DNA of 64,000 nt from Candidatus Rifleibacteriota bacterium (GTDB taxonomy: Bacteria; Muiribacteriota; Ozemobacteria; Ozemobacterales; Ozemobacteraceae): the NCBI GenBank assembly GCA_018818125.1, contig JAHISQ010000021.1, positions 19,779 to 83,778 on the forward strand, given 5' to 3'. Position numbers and translations under genes: made by a program. The notes beneath the pieces are model-generated. The model did not search any database. It had not been told where the DNA came from and saw only the letters and a list, made by a program, of their open reading frames with translations. Positions 7,853 through 16,767 of the stretch are shown piece by piece; position 1 is the first letter of the stretch, and each line of letters opens with the position of its first letter.

Positions 7853-10831
7853 TCAAGAATCTCTGCTATAGCAGATCACTACAAGAGTGAGATCATCCTG
7901 CGCTTCCTGCCCGGCAATATGGCGATAATATCCGACACAAATGCGGTTATATACTTCTTCTGGATCGCTGCCAGCGCTTTCCTGAACCAGTCTGGCAAAA
8001 TTAGTGTAACCAAGTTCAACACCCTCACGATTGCGCGTCTCGATTATGCCGTCTGTATATAACACCAGCATGTCACCTGGCTTAAAAACAATCTCGCGCT
8101 CCTGAAAATTGGCCTTCTTAAAAGCGCCCAAAGCAGCACCTGCCAGTGTTATTTCTTCGACCCGTCCGTTACTGCAGAAAATTGGCGAACAGCCACCGGC
8201 GTTAGCATAAATTGCTGTACCGGTAAGACAATCGGCCATCAGATACTGAAAAGTCATGATTTTTTTCTGTTTTCGCGTTTTTGAACCATAAATCAGCTCG
8301 TGCAGGCGTTCGAGCAATTTAACCGGCGATTTCAGCTGTTCACGGCTTTTAACAATCCCGGCTTTCGCCATTGCCATAATCAGAGCCGCACCAACCCCGT
8401 GTCCGGCCACATCTCCGAGCAAGGCAGCCATACTGTTGTCATCGACGGCAAAGTAATCAAAATAATCACCGCCAAGTTCGGCCATGGCAAGACTTTTGCC
8501 GTAGACGCGAAAGCCGCCTTTGTGCAGAGCGCTTTGCGGGAAAAGGCTCTCCTGAACCACTTTAGCAACTTCAAGCTCTTCGAGGCCGCCCATCACTTCG
8601 TCAAAAATGGCTGCTGCTTCGCCAAATTCGTCTTTGCCCATGTCACCGATCCGATGCCTGAAATTCCGCTTTTCAACGGCAAGAGCGGCGGACTGAAGAC
8701 TGTTGAGCGGATTCAAGAAGCTCCGCGAAAGAATCTGCGCAAGCCATGCCGCAAGAATCAGGCAAAACAGTGCAAACAGGAACAGATCGACTCTCTGGCC
8801 TGCAATCATTCTGTCCAGGCGCTCAAGCGGGTAAAGACCAAGAATTCTGTAACGCGACAGATGCTTTCCGTTGAACCCAAGGACCATATATTCCTGGCCA
8901 TCCATCTGTAGAATTTCTATTTCTTCGGTAGGCTGGTCAGTCAGTCGACTAAAATAGCTCTGGAGCGCTTCTGGAACTTCGTAATAATGCGGATAGAACT
9001 TCTTATCGAGCTGGTTACAGACTATCACCCGAAGCCCCATAGGATTGCGATTGATCTCATCAATAGTTTTCTGCAAATATTCGAGCTGAACAGACTGACT
9101 GTTCCAGATCATCAATGCCATGAAATCTATTTGTTCGTCACGATTGGCCGACATAAAATTAAGCAGAGCCAGATTCAGGTTCTGCCCAAATCCCCATGGA
9201 GTCAGGCCACCCATTGCCTTGATAAAGCCATGGGTAATTTCGGCAAAAGATTTTTGCATCAGAGATTCAAAAAGCAGTTCGAGACGATCGGCCTCTTTGT
9301 TGCTACGGGCTACACCATTTAACTCACTCATTATTCGCTTGCCAATAATATTGGCAACCTGGGCATTCTGCGAGTCATTGCTTTTGTCGGCAGGATTTTC
9401 TCGGTGCCGCTGCTCCAGACTCTCATTTATACGCTCGATTCCATTGTAAGAACCAGCTATTATCGACGAACTTGCAATCAGGTAATAACTATCGACCAGA
9501 AGTCCGCGGCAGGCTCTAATCATCTGTTGATTGCCGGTTTCGTCAATTTCACGACCGCGCATTGTCTTTACCCATTCTTCGAGATATTTTTTGGTGTTGT
9601 ACTCAACTTTGCTCCAGAAAGATTGCAGGCGCTCATCATAATTTTGCAGAAGCACAAGTGAGCGGCGGTGGGTTTCTTTGAGAATAGCATCGTGTTTCTG
9701 TGCATAGTGTTCGCGCGCAAAAATTGATATAGCCATGAATGGAATAGCACTGGCAAAGAAAAATATAAAGGCTATGCGCGGCCTTATTGAAATTGAGCCA
9801 GGCTGACCTGCGATGGTAATGCGCCACGAATAAACTAAAAATGGCAACATCAGCACCGCGAACAAAAAAGCACCTAATAGAGGGTAACCTCTGCGCTCGC
9901 GGGCACTGTAGTATTTGTCTGCTTGAGCAAAAACCCTTATTTCAGGCGTTAAAAAGGCAGTCGCCAGAAACTGGCTCTCTGTTTCAAGAGTTGTTGCATT
10001 ACTTTGTTCAAGCTGTTTTAGCTGGATCAGCAGACTGTCAGGGCTGCCAACGGACCGGGGCGACCAGAAGCCTGAAATATCAGCACCGGGCCTGAAAATG
10101 CCGAAAACCTGCTGCCGGTTGTGGGCGAAGTTTTTGAGCTGCATTTTTATCCCCATATCTGATTTAATGATCGCCGGATCGAACAAAATCAGATAAACCC
10201 GCTCAGCGTAGGAATTAGACCAGACCAGAGGGCGGTGCAATGCACTGTCTGTCCAACAGAGTGTGTAGCGTCTGGGTTTAGCGTTATCTTCGAGCATGCG
10301 TCTCACATACTGTGGCCCCAGAATCAGTCGCACCTTGGCAAGATCTGTTTTTACGATTGCTCGCTTTCGCTGCCTGCATACGTTGCCATGGCAAGCCTGT
10401 GCAAGCTCGACAAAAACCTCACGCCATTCCGGACTCGCAAAGTATTCGGGTATATTGTGCGTGATGACTCTGCCATCTGAATCCCAGATAAGGTAAGAAA
10501 AAAGGTTGTCAAAAACCTTTCTTTCATTTTCGAGCCATTCAATAATCAGGCTGTCTGTCGCCAAATTGTTGGAAAAAAGCATAAACTGCTCGTCAAAATG
10601 CCGAGCCAGGTAATTTTCGATGCCGACACCACGATTAGCTTCGTTGAGTGCCTGTTGCAGGCTCATCTTCAGTTCTTCGCCACGTTCCTGCTCAACAAGC
10701 TGGCAATATCGATCTACAGCCGTAAAAATCAGCATTGCCGGCACACCGACAAAACATGCAGCCATAAGCAGCCAGGCCACGACTCTTTTGCCCGTAGCTG
10801 CCCATCCTACACTGCCTGCTGCCTTCATCAC
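7853..10831 (-). CDS. Subfamily A membrane sensor with HAMP and SpoIIE/PP2C phosphatase output
   Basis: A 992-residue protein, last of the array in transcription order. TM1 is at about 17-38; the first extracytoplasmic domain spans about 40-315 with the subfamily A signatures LILGPQ and CWTDSALHRP. TM2 (about 316-336) and TM3 (about 351-373) flank a short loop, and a second extracytoplasmic domain runs to TM4 (about 681-702). HAMP follows at about 703-755, then a helical linker (ELEVAKVVQESLFP) and a SpoIIE-type PP2C domain (about 770-992). Metal-binding acids look intact: D789 in GGDYFD, D807 in GDVAGHG, D927 in YTDGI, D979/D980 in AQDD. The expected role is RsbU-like dephosphorylation of a phospho-Ser/Thr STAS protein, switched by an envelope signal; no STAS gene is in the window. 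It lies 10 bp after its subfamily B partner. Confidence 0.9.
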   Translation of the reverse strand: MMKAAGSVGWAATGKRVVAWLLMAACFVGVPAMLIFTAVDRYCQLVEQERGEELKMSLQQALNEANRGVGIENYLARHFDEQFMLFSNNLATDSLIIEWLENERKVFDNLFSYLIWDSDGRVITHNIPEYFASPEWREVFVELAQACHGNVCRQRKRAIVKTDLAKVRLILGPQYVRRMLEDNAKPRRYTLCWTDSALHRPLVWSNSYAERVYLILFDPAIIKSDMGIKMQLKNFAHNRQQVFGIFRPGADISGFWSPRSVGSPDSLLIQLKQLEQSNATTLETESQFLATAFLTPEIRVFAQADKYYSARERRGYPLLGAFLFAVLMLPFLVYSWRITIAGQPGSISIRPRIAFIFFFASAIPFMAISIFAREHYAQKHDAILKETHRRSLVLLQNYDERLQSFWSKVEYNTKKYLEEWVKTMRGREIDETGNQQMIRACRGLLVDSYYLIASSSIIAGSYNGIERINESLEQRHRENPADKSNDSQNAQVANIIGKRIMSELNGVARSNKEADRLELLFESLMQKSFAEITHGFIKAMGGLTPWGFGQNLNLALLNFMSANRDEQIDFMALMIWNSQSVQLEYLQKTIDEINRNPMGLRVIVCNQLDKKFYPHYYEVPEALQSYFSRLTDQPTEEIEILQMDGQEYMVLGFNGKHLSRYRILGLYPLERLDRMIAGQRVDLFLFALFCLILAAWLAQILSRSFLNPLNSLQSAALAVEKRNFRHRIGDMGKDEFGEAAAIFDEVMGGLEELEVAKVVQESLFPQSALHKGGFRVYGKSLAMAELGGDYFDYFAVDDNSMAALLGDVAGHGVGAALIMAMAKAGIVKSREQLKSPVKLLERLHELIYGSKTRKQKKIMTFQYLMADCLTGTAIYANAGGCSPIFCSNGRVEEITLAGAALGAFKKANFQEREIVFKPGDMLVLYTDGIIETRNREGVELGYTNFARLVQESAGSDPEEVYNRICVGYYRHIAGQEAQDDLTLVVICYSRDS

Positions 10832-10841
10832 TGCCTCCGCC

Positions 10842-13757
10842 TCAATGCTCAGGATAGCCGATGATTACCATCGTACAATCGTCGTCACTGCTTTTGCCTG
10901 ACCAGTCGAGATATTCCTGATACATACACCTGTAGTAATACTCTGAATTTCCCTTGTAATTATGCAGAGCCATCTGCGCAAAGCGCTCATAACCAAGGAA
11001 TTCGCCGGCGACGCCCCGTGCCTCGGCAATACCGTCTGTGTGCAAAATCAATGCCTGGCCGGGGCTCAGCTTTAAAGCAACACTTTTATGATGCGGCGAT
11101 TTGCTTATTCCCAGCGGCAGACCGGTAAGTTCGACATATCTTGCTTCACTGCGTCTGCTGTCAACCAGCAACGGGTAGCAATGTCCGGCATTGGTAAGCT
11201 GAATATTCGCAGAAACTTTGTCGAGAACCAGATATTGAAAGGTCATCATGCTTTTGAGCTGACCTGCCCTGAGGCTATAGATTATTTTATGCAGCTCTCC
11301 GATAAATCTGGCACCATCCAGCATCTCTTCGCGGGTCGCCATTTTAACGCCAGCTTTGGCCATAGCCATGATCAACGCTGCCGAAATTCCGTGCCCGGCT
11401 ACGTCGCCAATCATTACACCCAGTCTGTCATCGTCGATCTCGATATAATCGTAATAGTCGCCGGCCAGAGTTGTCATTGCCACGCTCTGCCCGTAAATAT
11501 CGAAAGGCTTGAACCTCGGCTGTTTCTCAGGCAAAAGGCTCTCCTGAACGATCCTGGCAATTTCAAGCTCACCAAGTCCCTCGATCATACGGTTCATGAC
11601 CTGTCCAAGATGCCCAAATTCATCTTTGTCTCTGATCTCTATGCGATGTCGATAATCATGGTGACTGATCGCGGTTGCCGCAGCACTCAGTGCCTTCACC
11701 GGCGCAAGAAACTGGCGTGCTACTGCTAGCGCGATGATAATTGTCAGAATAATACTCATTGCCGCACCAGCAAGCAGGCGCATGGTTATATCGGTGATTT
11801 CTGCCTCAATCATGGAGGTCGGATAAACAACTGCAAAACAAGTGCTATTCATATTTTTGCCAAGCCAGCCAGTTGCCAGATGCGGTTGCCCGGCAAATTG
11901 CAAACTGCCATAAGTGTTGCCGCTTGAATGTGCAGCAGCAGCAAGAAAAGACGACAATTCGTCACCAGCTGAGCCAATATCTGGAACAATCTGACGACTG
12001 TTTAGAGTTTTAGCGAAAGCTCCGGACATCAGACTGTTGCGTGGTATTTTGCTGAAATATTGATCGAGAAAAATTTTCTGAAATTTTTCTTCATCCCACA
12101 GCAGCAACAGAAAATAATTGTTGATATAGGAATCAGGGTCACCCAACATGCTCCAGTAGCTCATTTTCATTCTGTCGCCAATAGTCATCGGCCATATTTT
12201 GCGACTATCTCGAATCGAGTCGCGTACAAAATCTGATTCCTCTGGATCAGCGATCTTTGATAAAACATCAGATTTATCAGCGGTCACAATAATGCGGTTT
12301 TGAAACTTGAGAATCGCATCAGCAAGATTTTTCACATAAGAGTTAGAATGATTTACGTCTTGCCCATCGGCACCGAGCGCGAAGTTCATTTTACCATCCC
12401 GCCCAATGAGAAATGCCTCTGAAGGACTATACTCCATGATTGTGGCTCTGATACGTTTGAGCTGAGCGGCAGTCAGTATTTGTGCCCCGTTCTCTTTGTT
12501 TATACGCTCAACCATCAAGTTCAGCTGTCGCGTATATTTTTCGCTCTGAATTACAAATCTGTTATCCAGGTCACGCAATAATCTCGCAGATTCAAGCTGA
12601 ATCTCGTTGCGCAGCGATACTTTTCTATTCTGAAGATAATCATAAGCTATGGCACCAAGCACCGTCAGCGGCGCGATGTTCGCGTAAAGAAACAGCAGCA
12701 GCAGCTTCCATCTAATAGAGAAAAACGCGCGACGAACCTCAAAGTTAAAATAAAGTAGCAACCCGACCAGAAAATACACCACTACTGACCGGGTAATTAT
12801 GCGCACGCGAATAGTCTCTGGTGAATAAATTTCTTTGTCTTTAAGGGTCAGCGCAAATATGCGGGTATGCGGATTGAGCATCTGGACAACGATTTGAGCA
12901 TTGGCAGTCTCAATCGTCTGTTCTGATGAATTTTCGTATTTTGCCAGAGCCAGAACAACTTCGTTTGAAATATGAGCATTTTTGCACATATATGGCTCAG
13001 TAAGGGCATGTAAAGAGGCAAAACCGACACAGATCTCTTTGTTGCTCTGGTTTACCGATCTTACAATGCTTTTAATGCCATGATTGTCTTTTATAACATC
13101 CCAGCTCATGAAGCAGAGCATGCTGACTTTGCTGTCGGTGTGATACCAGAAATACGGGCGGTCTTTGCCATAATCGGCAAGAATTACCGAAGATCTGTCA
13201 TCATCGAGATATGGCAATTCAAGGGTGTCTGGCACGAAAACCCGGCCAAGAAAATGTTTGATCAGATTAAAATTGCTTTTAACAACTTCGAGACTCTTGA
13301 TTTCTTCCGTGCTGTCGGCGGCGAGATGCGCCGTAACACCACGCAGAACGTCATATAGACGGCGCACAACAAAACGAAAGCGCTTTTCATCGGTGAGCTT
13401 TTCGACCACTGCCCCGGATTTGTCCCAGACGATAAATTCGAAGCAGCCCGGGTGATTTTTTTTCAATCTTGCGATGGCTTTTTCGAGATATACGACAGGA
13501 TCTGCCTGCTGCACAGCTATGTCAAATGATGTCTGGAGCATAAGGTGGTAATAGCGACGTTCATCGTTATAAGGCATCAGAATTTTGAGGCGTTCAGACA
13601 GCTCTTGATACACCTGATGCCGATGATTATCGAGTTTCAGCTCTAAAAGGCTTGCCAGACTGGAATTAAAGACAAAAAATGGAAACACAAAAAAACAAAA
13701 CACCAGCCCGGTGTATTGCAGCCATGATGCAACTCGGCTTTTTTTTGATTCCTGCAA
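10842..13757 (-). CDS. Subfamily B membrane sensor with HAMP and SpoIIE/PP2C phosphatase output
   Basis: A 971-residue protein. TM1 is at about 15-35. The first extracytoplasmic domain carries the subfamily B signature FEFIVWDKSG then VEKLTDEKRF (about 106-127), followed by VFVPDTLELP and YFWYHTDS. TM2 is at about 320-338 and TM3 at about 350-372 (RWKLLLLFLYANIAPL). A second outside domain reaches TM4 (about 661-680), then HAMP (681-735) and PP2C (750-971). Catalytic acids are D767 (AGDYYD, where subfamily members normally have GGD), D785, D908 (LHTDG) and the DDD at 958-960, so activity is likely retained. It is the first gene of the leftmost B-A pair and lies 70 bp downstream of the cyclase pair, so it could share that transcript. 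Confidence 0.9.
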   Translation of the reverse strand: MQESKKSRVASWLQYTGLVFCFFVFPFFVFNSSLASLLELKLDNHRHQVYQELSERLKILMPYNDERRYYHLMLQTSFDIAVQQADPVVYLEKAIARLKKNHPGCFEFIVWDKSGAVVEKLTDEKRFRFVVRRLYDVLRGVTAHLAADSTEEIKSLEVVKSNFNLIKHFLGRVFVPDTLELPYLDDDRSSVILADYGKDRPYFWYHTDSKVSMLCFMSWDVIKDNHGIKSIVRSVNQSNKEICVGFASLHALTEPYMCKNAHISNEVVLALAKYENSSEQTIETANAQIVVQMLNPHTRIFALTLKDKEIYSPETIRVRIITRSVVVYFLVGLLLYFNFEVRRAFFSIRWKLLLLFLYANIAPLTVLGAIAYDYLQNRKVSLRNEIQLESARLLRDLDNRFVIQSEKYTRQLNLMVERINKENGAQILTAAQLKRIRATIMEYSPSEAFLIGRDGKMNFALGADGQDVNHSNSYVKNLADAILKFQNRIIVTADKSDVLSKIADPEESDFVRDSIRDSRKIWPMTIGDRMKMSYWSMLGDPDSYINNYFLLLLWDEEKFQKIFLDQYFSKIPRNSLMSGAFAKTLNSRQIVPDIGSAGDELSSFLAAAAHSSGNTYGSLQFAGQPHLATGWLGKNMNSTCFAVVYPTSMIEAEITDITMRLLAGAAMSIILTIIIALAVARQFLAPVKALSAAATAISHHDYRHRIEIRDKDEFGHLGQVMNRMIEGLGELEIARIVQESLLPEKQPRFKPFDIYGQSVAMTTLAGDYYDYIEIDDDRLGVMIGDVAGHGISAALIMAMAKAGVKMATREEMLDGARFIGELHKIIYSLRAGQLKSMMTFQYLVLDKVSANIQLTNAGHCYPLLVDSRRSEARYVELTGLPLGISKSPHHKSVALKLSPGQALILHTDGIAEARGVAGEFLGYERFAQMALHNYKGNSEYYYRCMYQEYLDWSGKSSDDDCTMVIIGYPEH

Positions 13758-13827
13758 GCACTCTCCCGATCAGACCCAACCTCATTACCATGATAATTGG
13801 TTATCTGCTCAAACGGCAAGATTTTGA

Positions 13828-16767
13828 TTATTGAGGTGCGCGCGTTCGCAGGTTTATCAGCTCATATATCGGGTATCTGCGACTCTTGCCTTTAATCGGG
13901 ATTCTATCGATAAAACTTACTCTTGCCTGGCCTTTTGCTTTTCTTATAGTCGAAGGAGCGATAATAATGCCGGTATTTAACGCCTTATCAGCCTGACCCT
14001 TAAGTCGAGCGGCCATGTTTACCGCATCTCCTATTACTGTGTAGTCAAGTTTTCCTTTGCGAGAACCAATTCGGCCGGAAAGAACAATGCCGCTGGAAAT
14101 TCCGATGTGAGTGTTGATTCCAGCTGCCAGCAACTCCTGCCTGAGCATTAAAGCGGCGGCACAGGCAGAAACTGCGTGATTACCGCCGGTAGATTTCGAG
14201 CGATAAACTATCATCAATGTGCCTTCAATTACCTTGTCAAGACTTCCGCCCGCCGCTCGGCTGACTGTGTCGCCAACATAAATCAATCGATCGAGCAGCT
14301 CCATTACGTGATTTCCCTGCATCGTTGCGATATTCTCAGTAAAATCCGCCACTGACGCGAACAGAATCGTTGCCTCCAGTCGTTCTCCTCCTGGCTGCAA
14401 ACTTGCTTCGTCTTCCGATTTAACCGCATTTATTACTTCTTCAGAAACGAACTGAAAAAGCCGTTCTTTCTCGACGACTCCGATCAACATAGAGTCAAAA
14501 GCAACCTTCAGCTCTTCAAATTCGTCGCCGGATCTGATAACTGCAGTTGCATCAAAATTTCCCTGACTGACGCAGTCTGCAAGACCAGCAAGCTTTAGAA
14601 TCGGCTCAATATAGATTTTACCAAAAAGATTGAATATGAAAACAAGCAATGAAAGAGTGTAGAACAGCAACAGCGCCAAACTCCAGTCAGTGCTGAAAAG
14701 ATTTTTTCTATTTGCAGTAACTGCGATCAACAAAGGGAATCTAGGCACATAGTCAATATATGTTGTCAAATTTTTCTGATTTACAATGCACGAAGAGTTG
14801 GTGCGACTGACCACCGCAAGCTGTTTTTTGATATTCTCAACATCAAAACTGGAAATGAGAGATTTAATCGAGAATATGCCATTGTCTTGATCATAACTCA
14901 AAATAGCGGCAGCTATTGAAAAACCGCTGAATTCTGAACGAAGATCAGATTGATTAAGCTTGGAAGCAAATTCATGCGCCAGTTCTTTTCGATCAAAGCG
15001 TAAGGTCAAATACCCTGTTATATCACGTTGAAGCGATGAAAAAATCGGTGCGACCGAGTAGGAATTATGACTTTTAAACGTATCAAAATCTGTGAGACTG
15101 CCATAGCTGTTTAATATCGAGTTTACAAATTCAGATTCCAGATAAGATGATTCTTTTGATTGAACTACTGACTGTGCAATGTGTTCTGTTTGTTTTCTGG
15201 GCGACCCGGATACTTCTACGATTATCGAAGCAAGTATGCCTCTCTGAAAGTTCTCTTCGCGATTTTCAACGATATTTTCAGAGTACCGACTATTGGTCAG
15301 TCGAAGCGTTTCCTTCTCCTGACGGTCAAAAAACATGGCGCTTGCCGAACTCTGTTGCAGATTGTTTTCAAGAAATGCCAGAGTTAAGTCATCAGATTTG
15401 TCTGCAAAATTTTCCAGTCGGCCGGCCAGATCTACGGTCGTTTTCTTTATATCCAGCAGATAAGAAACAAGCTGTTGCTGAATCTCATTTGACTTGATCT
15501 TGAGCGTCTGCTCTATTTCAGCCTGAGTGAATCGTTCGTTAAATTCGCGCCAGGTAAGATAAGATGCAGTAAGCAAAGACATTGGCAAAAAAGAGACTAT
15601 TGCGATACCAACAGTTACTTTTAGCCTGACACCTGCTTGAAATTTGAATCCATAGAGAAAGATATGTAGAATAAAAATCAGACCTGCCATGCATAACAGT
15701 TTACTGAAAAATGAAATTGCACTGGCATACTTACGAAGCGGATGAGCAAGCAATTCAACCGGATAAGACACTTTCATCAAAGGCATTTTTGCTTTGAATT
15801 TTTCCAGGTTTTCGGGATAAAAGGCGCCATTCTGTATGTAATGAACAATCAGGGGCTGTGGTAGAGTCGTCTGTAGATGCACTCCGCCAATATCCTGGCT
15901 GAAAAGTGTTATGGATTCCGGATCTACAGAATTTGAATCTGAGATGCCGTGTGAATGTCTGACAAAGGTTCTCTGTAAAGTTTTATCAGCCGAAGAAATG
16001 CTATGTTTCAAAACATGTGAAGTAGATATGGCGTTGCCCATTATTATGAGCATTGCTCCGCCAGATATTCGTTTTGCCTGATTATGTTCGCTGTAAAATG
16101 GAATATAGTGGAAATAGACAGTTCCGCCGAGTTTTGATGAAACTGAACGGGTTGTAATATCTGCTGCAAGGGGAATTATAGAAATCAGGCCAAATTGTCT
16201 TTGCCAGAAACTGTCGGAATCACTACGCAGTTTTTCCCAGTTGTTCTCATCTTTTAAGGTCGTTGATTTTGCTGCATTTTGCCGGTCAATATAATCCATA
16301 AAGGGCTGGTTGTTGCGAGACATAAAGTATTTCAGTGTAAGACTTCTAGGTATCGTTTTTATGATTTTGTTGTAATTGGAATCACAATAGATATCAGTGA
16401 TTTTCTCGGTATCCGGTCCATGAATAATCACTCCGGCAAGCTTTATGCGACTATGAACAAAAAATTGTGCTGCAAATGATTCTGCATTGAGTGAGGAAAC
16501 ATTCTGCTCATTTTTGCTTACAAATCCCGTGATTTGCCGATCCAGATAGTTGCAGACGTCTACATCCTCTCGAAACATTTCCATCTCAATCATCAGTCTG
16601 GACTTGTTAATTCTGGCATTCATCTGTTCGGTAATGCTGAAAAGCTTTTCAAGAGAGAAGTTCAGGACAAGCGCCGGAAAAGCCAGCAGGAAAAGCCATG
16701 AACAGATCAGAACAGTGCCGCTTATTCTGCGGTTTATGATTACAGCACTGCTTTTTGTTGTATTCAT
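13828..16767 (-). CDS. Membrane class III cyclase subunit keeping base and transition-state residues but lacking both metal Asp (C2-like)
   Basis: A 979-residue protein on the array chassis: TM1 near the N-terminus, a large extracytoplasmic domain, a membrane pair containing RLKVTVGIAIVSFLPMSL, a second outside domain, a further TM, HAMP, then a class III nucleotide cyclase domain (about 770-979). The two metal-binding aspartates are missing: ILFASVADFT has Ser805 where FAD is expected, and KVIEGTLMIV has Glu-Gly (848-849) where IGD is expected. The base-selecting Lys845 and Asp908 (KLDYTVIGDAVNMAARL) and the transition-state Asn917 and Arg921 remain. This is the residue set of the mammalian C2 half, so the protein alone should be inactive. 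Its ATG overlaps the stop of the 16764 gene by 4 bp. I infer that it heterodimerises with that product to make cAMP; substrate specificity is inferred from the Lys/Asp pair. Confidence 0.88.
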   Translation of the reverse strand: MNTTKSSAVIINRRISGTVLICSWLFLLAFPALVLNFSLEKLFSITEQMNARINKSRLMIEMEMFREDVDVCNYLDRQITGFVSKNEQNVSSLNAESFAAQFFVHSRIKLAGVIIHGPDTEKITDIYCDSNYNKIIKTIPRSLTLKYFMSRNNQPFMDYIDRQNAAKSTTLKDENNWEKLRSDSDSFWQRQFGLISIIPLAADITTRSVSSKLGGTVYFHYIPFYSEHNQAKRISGGAMLIIMGNAISTSHVLKHSISSADKTLQRTFVRHSHGISDSNSVDPESITLFSQDIGGVHLQTTLPQPLIVHYIQNGAFYPENLEKFKAKMPLMKVSYPVELLAHPLRKYASAISFFSKLLCMAGLIFILHIFLYGFKFQAGVRLKVTVGIAIVSFLPMSLLTASYLTWREFNERFTQAEIEQTLKIKSNEIQQQLVSYLLDIKKTTVDLAGRLENFADKSDDLTLAFLENNLQQSSASAMFFDRQEKETLRLTNSRYSENIVENREENFQRGILASIIVEVSGSPRKQTEHIAQSVVQSKESSYLESEFVNSILNSYGSLTDFDTFKSHNSYSVAPIFSSLQRDITGYLTLRFDRKELAHEFASKLNQSDLRSEFSGFSIAAAILSYDQDNGIFSIKSLISSFDVENIKKQLAVVSRTNSSCIVNQKNLTTYIDYVPRFPLLIAVTANRKNLFSTDWSLALLLFYTLSLLVFIFNLFGKIYIEPILKLAGLADCVSQGNFDATAVIRSGDEFEELKVAFDSMLIGVVEKERLFQFVSEEVINAVKSEDEASLQPGGERLEATILFASVADFTENIATMQGNHVMELLDRLIYVGDTVSRAAGGSLDKVIEGTLMIVYRSKSTGGNHAVSACAAALMLRQELLAAGINTHIGISSGIVLSGRIGSRKGKLDYTVIGDAVNMAARLKGQADKALNTGIIIAPSTIRKAKGQARVSFIDRIPIKGKSRRYPIYELINLRTRAPQ